From assembly GCA_937899395.1 (NCBI GenBank), contig CALBPU010000178.1, forward strand, positions 1 to 8,645: a stretch of DNA of 8,645 nucleotides, given 5' to 3'. This DNA comes from an uncultured Fretibacterium sp. GTDB taxonomy: Bacteria; Synergistota; Synergistia; Synergistales; Aminobacteriaceae. The position numbers and the translations under genes are program-made. Shown one piece after another: positions 6,805 to 8,645 of this stretch; the first letter of the stretch is position 1; every line of letters begins with the position of its first letter. Below the pieces are notes generated by a model that was not told where the DNA came from, made no database searches, and worked only from the letters and a program-made list of their open reading frames with translations.

Positions 6805-6810
6805 ATTATA
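6805..6810 (-). promoter_or_regulatory. -10-like hexamer for the transposase
   Basis: TATAAT on the minus strand lies 7 nt before the ATG at 6797. The -35 position falls inside the right inverted repeat and is a poor match. The predicted start site is within a base or two of the start codon. Confidence 0.35.
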
Positions 6811-6817
6811 TCAATAA

Positions 6818-6833
6818 TTAAGTGTTTTTACTA
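6818..6833 (-). repeat. IS630 right terminal inverted repeat
   Basis: The reverse complement reads TAGTAAAAACACTTAA, pairing with the left end. It is followed by the second TA at 6834-6835. Confidence 0.8.
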
Positions 6834-6859
6834 TATATGTTAAAAAATTATAGAAACTC

Positions 6860-6891
6860 TAAAAATTCTATTAGATAAATTAGAATTTTTA
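6860..6891. repeat. 11-bp AT-rich inverted repeat
   Basis: TAAAAATTCTA (6860-6870) and TAGAATTTTTA (6881-6891) are perfect inverted copies with a 10-nt loop. The stem has one G-C pair in each arm region and no T tract, so it is a poor rho-independent terminator. It lies between the IS element and the nuclease gene. Confidence 0.5.
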
Positions 6892-6930
6892 AAGAAAAGA
6901 TCTATTCACACGATTCGGCAAAAAGACATC

Positions 6931-7009
6931 GATTTGTTTACTTTGAAGAGAAGTTTACAGAATTATGAGTTTTGGTCGTGGTCTCTGTGTCTGTAAACAA
7001 ATCTTCAAA
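6931..7009. repeat. Nested and competing inverted repeats upstream of the Rpn-like nuclease
   Basis: GATTTGTTTAC (6931-6941) is repeated inverted and perfect as GTAAACAAATC (6993-7003). TTTGAAGA (6942-6949) has its inverse at TCTTCAAA (7002-7009). GTTTACAG (6953-6960) has its inverse at CTGTAAAC (6991-6998). The right-hand arm can therefore pair with either of two left-hand partners. The set lies just before the TATAAT of the nuclease gene, so it could be a binding site, a remnant of another element or a structured RNA if transcribed. Confidence 0.6.
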
Positions 7010-7056
7010 TCGGCGTTTTGTGTCAAATCGAATCCGCCATTGAAAATGCGAAAGAG

Positions 7057-7062
7057 TATAAT
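7057..7062 (+). promoter_or_regulatory. -10 hexamer for the Rpn-like nuclease
   Basis: TATAAT, a perfect -10 match, lies 28 nt before the TTG start at 7091 and predicts transcription from about 7069. No good -35 is found 16-18 nt upstream. It argues that the in-frame ATG at 6965 lies outside the transcript and is not the start. Confidence 0.45.
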
Positions 7063-7079
7063 TATATTTATAAAAAGCG

Positions 7080-7085
7080 AGGTGA
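7080..7085 (+). promoter_or_regulatory. Shine-Dalgarno deciding a TTG start
   Basis: AGGTGA lies 5 nt before the TTG at 7091 and only 2 nt before the TTG at 7088. The second TTG is the better spaced start. There is no ATG in frame between this site and the conserved N-terminus of the nuclease. Confidence 0.5.
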
Positions 7086-7090
7086 TTTTG

Positions 7091-8008
7091 TTGGAAGCTG
7101 TTGATAAAGATGGCATTTGGAAGGATGCAATTAAACGCTATCTTCCATTGCTGTTAAAGCGGACTATGCTGCAACTCTACAATGATGTGGATTTTTCGCA
7201 GAAAGTTAAATTTTTAGATAAGGAACTTCAAGATACGATACAAGTTACATTAGCCGAGGAGCATAATTCCGCAAAATTCATCGATTCTTTGGTAGAATTA
7301 CCGTTGAAATCGGGAAAAAGTCAATGGATTTTGCTTCATATCGAAGTTCAAGGAAAAGGTGGCGAAGATATCTCTTATCGCATGATGTTATATTGCTGTC
7401 TGGTTTTCGCTCACTACCGACATATGCCCGTAGCTCTTGCGATTTTAACGGATAAAAGACCGTCGAATGAAACACCGGGAAAATTTGAGTTCAGCGAGTA
7501 CGGGACAAAACTTCTTTATAAGTACAATCTGTTTGAAGTTTATGATCAAAACGATGATAAACTTCTGAACAGCGATAATCCGTTTGACAGCTTCATATAC
7601 GCCGCGAAAAAATACAGCGACTACATGAGCAGTGAGAATCAGACAATCAAACTTGAATACCTTTTGAAGATTTCAAGAAATTTATACTCGCGTGGACTGA
7701 ACGCAAAAGAACGCGCTGGCATCATTGTTTTCGTCAGCCGCTTAATCAATCTCGAGGACGAAGAGCTGAGGGAGCAATTTTTTAATGAATTAAAAAAACT
7801 GGGAGGAGAAGACGATATGAACGAAATGACCTGGATTGAAGAGCATTTCTATAATCAGGCTCTTGATAGGGGACGTTCTGAGGGACGTAATGAGGGAATT
7901 TCAGTAGGCAAGGAACGAACTATGAACGTAGCTATCGATTTCATGCGCTCTCATGGAATTACCAGCGAGCAAATCAATAGTTTCAAAAATCTGATTTCGA
8001 AATCTTAA
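7091..8008 (+). CDS. Rpn-type PD-(D/E)XK nuclease (recombination-promoting nuclease / putative transposase family)
   Basis: From the TTG at 7091 this is a 305-residue protein. It has the pattern of the Rpn/PDDEXK_2 family of DNA endonucleases, once called transposases and now known as toxic, phage-restricting nucleases. The opening DGIWKDAIKRYLP and FLDKELQ (41-47) fit the family. The catalytic core is D65 in KFIDSLVELPL, then HIEVQ (83-87), giving E85 and Q87 in the D...ExQ form. RMMLYC and ALAILTDKRP follow. Residues 243-305 are a Gly/Arg-rich tail (DRGRSEGRNEGISVGKER) ending in IDFMRSHGITSEQINSF, which is repeated twice downstream. An in-frame ATG at 6965 lies upstream of the -10 and would add residues unlike the family, so I reject it. 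A strong internal start lies at 7817. Confidence 0.85.
   Translation: MEAVDKDGIWKDAIKRYLPLLLKRTMLQLYNDVDFSQKVKFLDKELQDTIQVTLAEEHNSAKFIDSLVELPLKSGKSQWILLHIEVQGKGGEDISYRMMLYCCLVFAHYRHMPVALAILTDKRPSNETPGKFEFSEYGTKLLYKYNLFEVYDQNDDKLLNSDNPFDSFIYAAKKYSDYMSSENQTIKLEYLLKISRNLYSRGLNAKERAGIIVFVSRLINLEDEELREQFFNELKKLGGEDDMNEMTWIEEHFYNQALDRGRSEGRNEGISVGKERTMNVAIDFMRSHGITSEQINSFKNLISKS
7802..7808 (+). promoter_or_regulatory. Internal Shine-Dalgarno inside the nuclease gene
   Basis: GGAGGAG lies 8 nt before the in-frame ATG at 7817. It is stronger and better spaced than the site serving the nuclease's own TTG start, so the 3' end of the gene is likely translated separately. Confidence 0.65.
7817..8008 (+). 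CDS. Intragenic 63-aa C-terminal small protein (RpnS-like antitoxin candidate)
   Basis: This in-frame internal gene starts at ATG 7817 behind GGAGGAG and shares the stop of the nuclease. It yields the C-terminal 63 residues alone (MNEMTWIEEHFYNQALDRGR to LISKS). For Escherichia coli Rpn proteins it is established that small proteins made from the 3' end of the same gene bind and inhibit the full-length nuclease toxin. Here the same arrangement is visible, though this nuclease is from a different lineage and the module is not obviously related to the E. coli one. The module contains an N-terminal MTWIEEHFYNQA helix, a Gly/Arg-rich linker and a C-terminal AIDFMRSHGI helix. Two more copies follow downstream as a separate ORF, showing that the module can be translated without the nuclease domain. 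Confidence 0.6.
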   Translation: MNEMTWIEEHFYNQALDRGRSEGRNEGISVGKERTMNVAIDFMRSHGITSEQINSFKNLISKS

Positions 8009-8049
8009 CTCAAAATTTTTCCCGAGGAAATAACGCAAGGAAAGACAGC

Positions 8050-8481
8050 ATGAACGACATTAGCGAAATGACTTGGATCGAAGAGCATTTTTACGATCAG
8101 GCACTGAGCAAGGGCTTAACCATTGGCGAAAATCGTGGACGTTTGAAAGGACGTTCTGAAACGCTCAATGCTGCTGTAGATTTTATGCGCTCTCATGGGA
8201 TCAGCAGTGAACGGATTGACAATTTCGGGAGCTACTTCCGAAATTTCGATTCAGAAATTTCTCTGAGACTGAATCAGCAAGACGACATGAGTGAAATGAA
8301 TTGGATAGGAGAGCATTTTTATAATCAGGCAATAAGACAAGGCATACGAGTTGGAGAAAATCGGGGACGTTTACAAGGACGCGTTGAAACGCTCCACGTT
8401 GCTATTGATTTCATGCGTTCAAACGGCATGAGCATCGACAAAGTCAATGATTTCAAAAAATCTGTATTGAACAATAATTAA
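8050..8481 (+). CDS. Free-standing double copy of the Rpn C-terminal module (143 aa)
   Basis: This ORF starts 41 nt after the nuclease stop, with AAGGA (8037-8041) 8 nt before its ATG, and carries no nuclease domain. Residues 1-60 (SEMTWIEEHFYDQAL ... DFMRSHGISSERI) and 80-143 (MSEMNWIGEHFYNQAI ... DFMRSNGMSIDKV) each align with the last 63 residues of the upstream nuclease. Both repeats share GENRGRL.GR in the middle, which the nuclease tail lacks. A non-conserved linker (60-79, GSYFRNFDSEISLRLNQQDD) joins them. The gene lies in the same transcription unit, before a strong hairpin. It probably arose by tandem duplication and may act as an additional antitoxin, a decoy or an oligomerisation partner for the nuclease. 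The ATG at 8287 for the second half has no Shine-Dalgarno, so the two modules are probably made as one protein. Confidence 0.8.
   Translation: MNDISEMTWIEEHFYDQALSKGLTIGENRGRLKGRSETLNAAVDFMRSHGISSERIDNFGSYFRNFDSEISLRLNQQDDMSEMNWIGEHFYNQAIRQGIRVGENRGRLQGRVETLHVAIDFMRSNGMSIDKVNDFKKSVLNNN
8248..8275 (+). repeat. Small inverted repeat in the linker between modules 2 and 3
   Basis: GATTCAG (8248-8254) and CTGAATC (8269-8275) are perfect inverted copies with a 14-nt loop. They lie in the only stretch of the 143-aa ORF that is not conserved. This may be a remnant of a former intergenic hairpin now read through. Confidence 0.4.
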
Positions 8482-8493
8482 GTTTATAGTTTT

Positions 8494-8523
8494 GAGCCTC
8501 CTCTGAATATTTCGGAGGAGCTT
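8494..8523 (+). terminator. Hairpin terminator-like structure after the Rpn unit
   Basis: CTCCTCTGAA (8498-8507) pairs with TTCGGAGGAG (8511-8520) over 10 bp with one G-U wobble and a 3-nt loop. It can extend by a few pairs past a bulged C. It starts 16 nt after the stop at 8481. The following bases CTTATCTTAG are only moderately T-rich, so termination may be imperfect. A second, weaker stem (AAAACT, GATG loop, AGTTTT, 8574-8589) with a T-rich tail follows. Confidence 0.6.
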
Positions 8524-8645
8524 ATCTTAGATAAATTAAGTATTAGCAAGCATTTCAAGATTTATTCTGGTTCAAAACTGATGAGTTTTTTATTTGTTCA
8601 GCTTTATTAATATTGCGTCAGTCCACACATTATTTATTCTGTTTA
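8524..8645. other. AT-rich tail of the window with no gene seen
   Basis: No frame longer than a few codons with a plausible start exists on either strand. Apart from the weak AAAACT/AGTTTT stem followed by TTATTTG (8574-8595), I see no structure here. Confidence 0.5.

Larger units (their letters stand above)
5947..6835 (-). mobile_element. IS630-family insertion sequence, apparently intact
   Basis: The element spans about 885 bp (5949-6833), flanked by TA at 5947-5948 and 6834-6835. This fits the TA target duplication of IS630/Tc1-mariner elements. Because both ends read TATA, the exact boundary is uncertain by two bases. Terminal inverted repeats are TAGTCAAAACACTTGA (5949-5964) and TAGTAAAAACACTTAA (reverse complement of 6818-6833), 14 of 16 matching. 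One transposase gene fills the interior, and its stop codon lies inside the left repeat. No stops or frameshifts interrupt it, so the copy looks recent or active. The restored empty site would read TTTTATATATG across the junction. Confidence 0.85.
7817..8470 (+). repeat. Three tandem copies of the Rpn C-terminal module
   Basis: Copy 1 is the nuclease tail (from 7817), copy 2 starts at 8050 and copy 3 at 8287. Anchoring on the shared GAAATGA, the periods are 242 and 228 bp (7823, 8065, 8293). The DNA is strongly conserved in two blocks, one starting GAAATGA.. through GAGCATTT and AT.AGGC, the other GATTT.ATGCG. The middle and the linkers diverge. The copies are in different reading frames: copy 1 in one frame, copies 2 and 3 in another. 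Confidence 0.9.

Noticed and set aside
6860..6891. AT-rich hairpin as a rho-independent terminator
   Set aside because: The stem is almost all A-T and no T tract follows on either strand.
6965..7090. 42-residue N-terminal extension of the nuclease to an ATG at 6965
   Set aside because: It lies upstream of the TATAAT at 7057-7062, has no Shine-Dalgarno, contains the inverted-repeat arms and does not resemble the family N-terminus.
7817..8481. Tandem repeats as a CRISPR array
   Set aside because: The units are over 220 bp, protein-coding and diverged. There are no short identical repeats with unique spacers anywhere in the window.
8050..8481. Downstream ORF as a simple frameshift continuation of the nuclease
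   Set aside because: The nuclease already has a complete tail module and stop. The downstream ORF starts with its own Shine-Dalgarno and repeats that same module, so it is a duplication, not a broken end.

Overview
The window is AT-rich DNA from a bacterium. Shine-Dalgarno sites of the AAGGAGG type, short intergenic gaps and the gene families present suggest a low-GC anaerobe, possibly a Firmicute such as a Negativicute or Clostridium-like gut or rumen organism. No rRNA or housekeeping gene is present to fix the taxon, so this is a weak inference. The gene mix (dynamin-like GTPases, a HerA-type ATPase-like protein, an LRAT-fold protein, an IS630 element and an Rpn-type nuclease) reads as accessory DNA, possibly a defence-type island.

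Region A (1-5275, minus strand) is one tight operon. In transcription order it holds: a putative promoter (5247-5275); a short dynamin-like GTPase of 333 aa that stops where the helical stalk should begin (5150-4149); a 55-aa microprotein whose start overlaps the preceding stop as TAATG (4149-3982); a full-length 767-aa dynamin-like GTPase with coiled coils and a tryptophan-rich loop (3979-1676); a 149-aa protein with a single C-terminal membrane anchor (1660-1211); and the first 398 residues of a larger protein (1195 to beyond base 1) whose layout matches a family of HerA/DUF87-like ATP-binding proteins. Gaps between genes are -1, 2, 15 and 15 nt, so these five proteins are probably co-translated and may form one membrane-associated machine. 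Paired unequal dynamins plus small membrane partners resemble the logic of bacterial dynamin pairs and of the Leo/Eleos-type defence systems, but the function here is inferred.

Region B (5322-5895, minus strand) encodes an LRAT/NlpC-P60-fold protein with a complete His/His/Cys set. It is followed in the +1 frame by a segment resembling the C-terminal half of a YbjQ (heavy-metal-binding) domain, which suggests a frameshifted fusion, either decayed or programmed.

Region C (5947-6835) is an apparently intact IS630-family insertion sequence with a DD34E transposase, 16-bp imperfect terminal inverted repeats and TA target duplications. It lies just upstream of the LRAT gene and may have replaced that gene's promoter.

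Region D (6836-8645, plus strand) starts with an AT-rich spacer holding nested, competing inverted repeats. Then comes a PD-(D/E)XK nuclease of the Rpn (recombination-promoting nuclease) type, most likely starting at a TTG at 7091. Its last 63 codons are preceded by a strong internal Shine-Dalgarno and ATG, matching the intragenic small-protein antitoxin arrangement described for Rpn proteins. The same C-terminal module then occurs twice more in a free-standing downstream ORF (8050-8481), making a three-copy tandem array, and the transcript ends at a strong hairpin (8498-8520). The strongest candidate for something new in the window is this nuclease with an intragenic antitoxin plus extra stand-alone antitoxin-like copies. 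The dynamin operon with its unlisted microprotein comes second.
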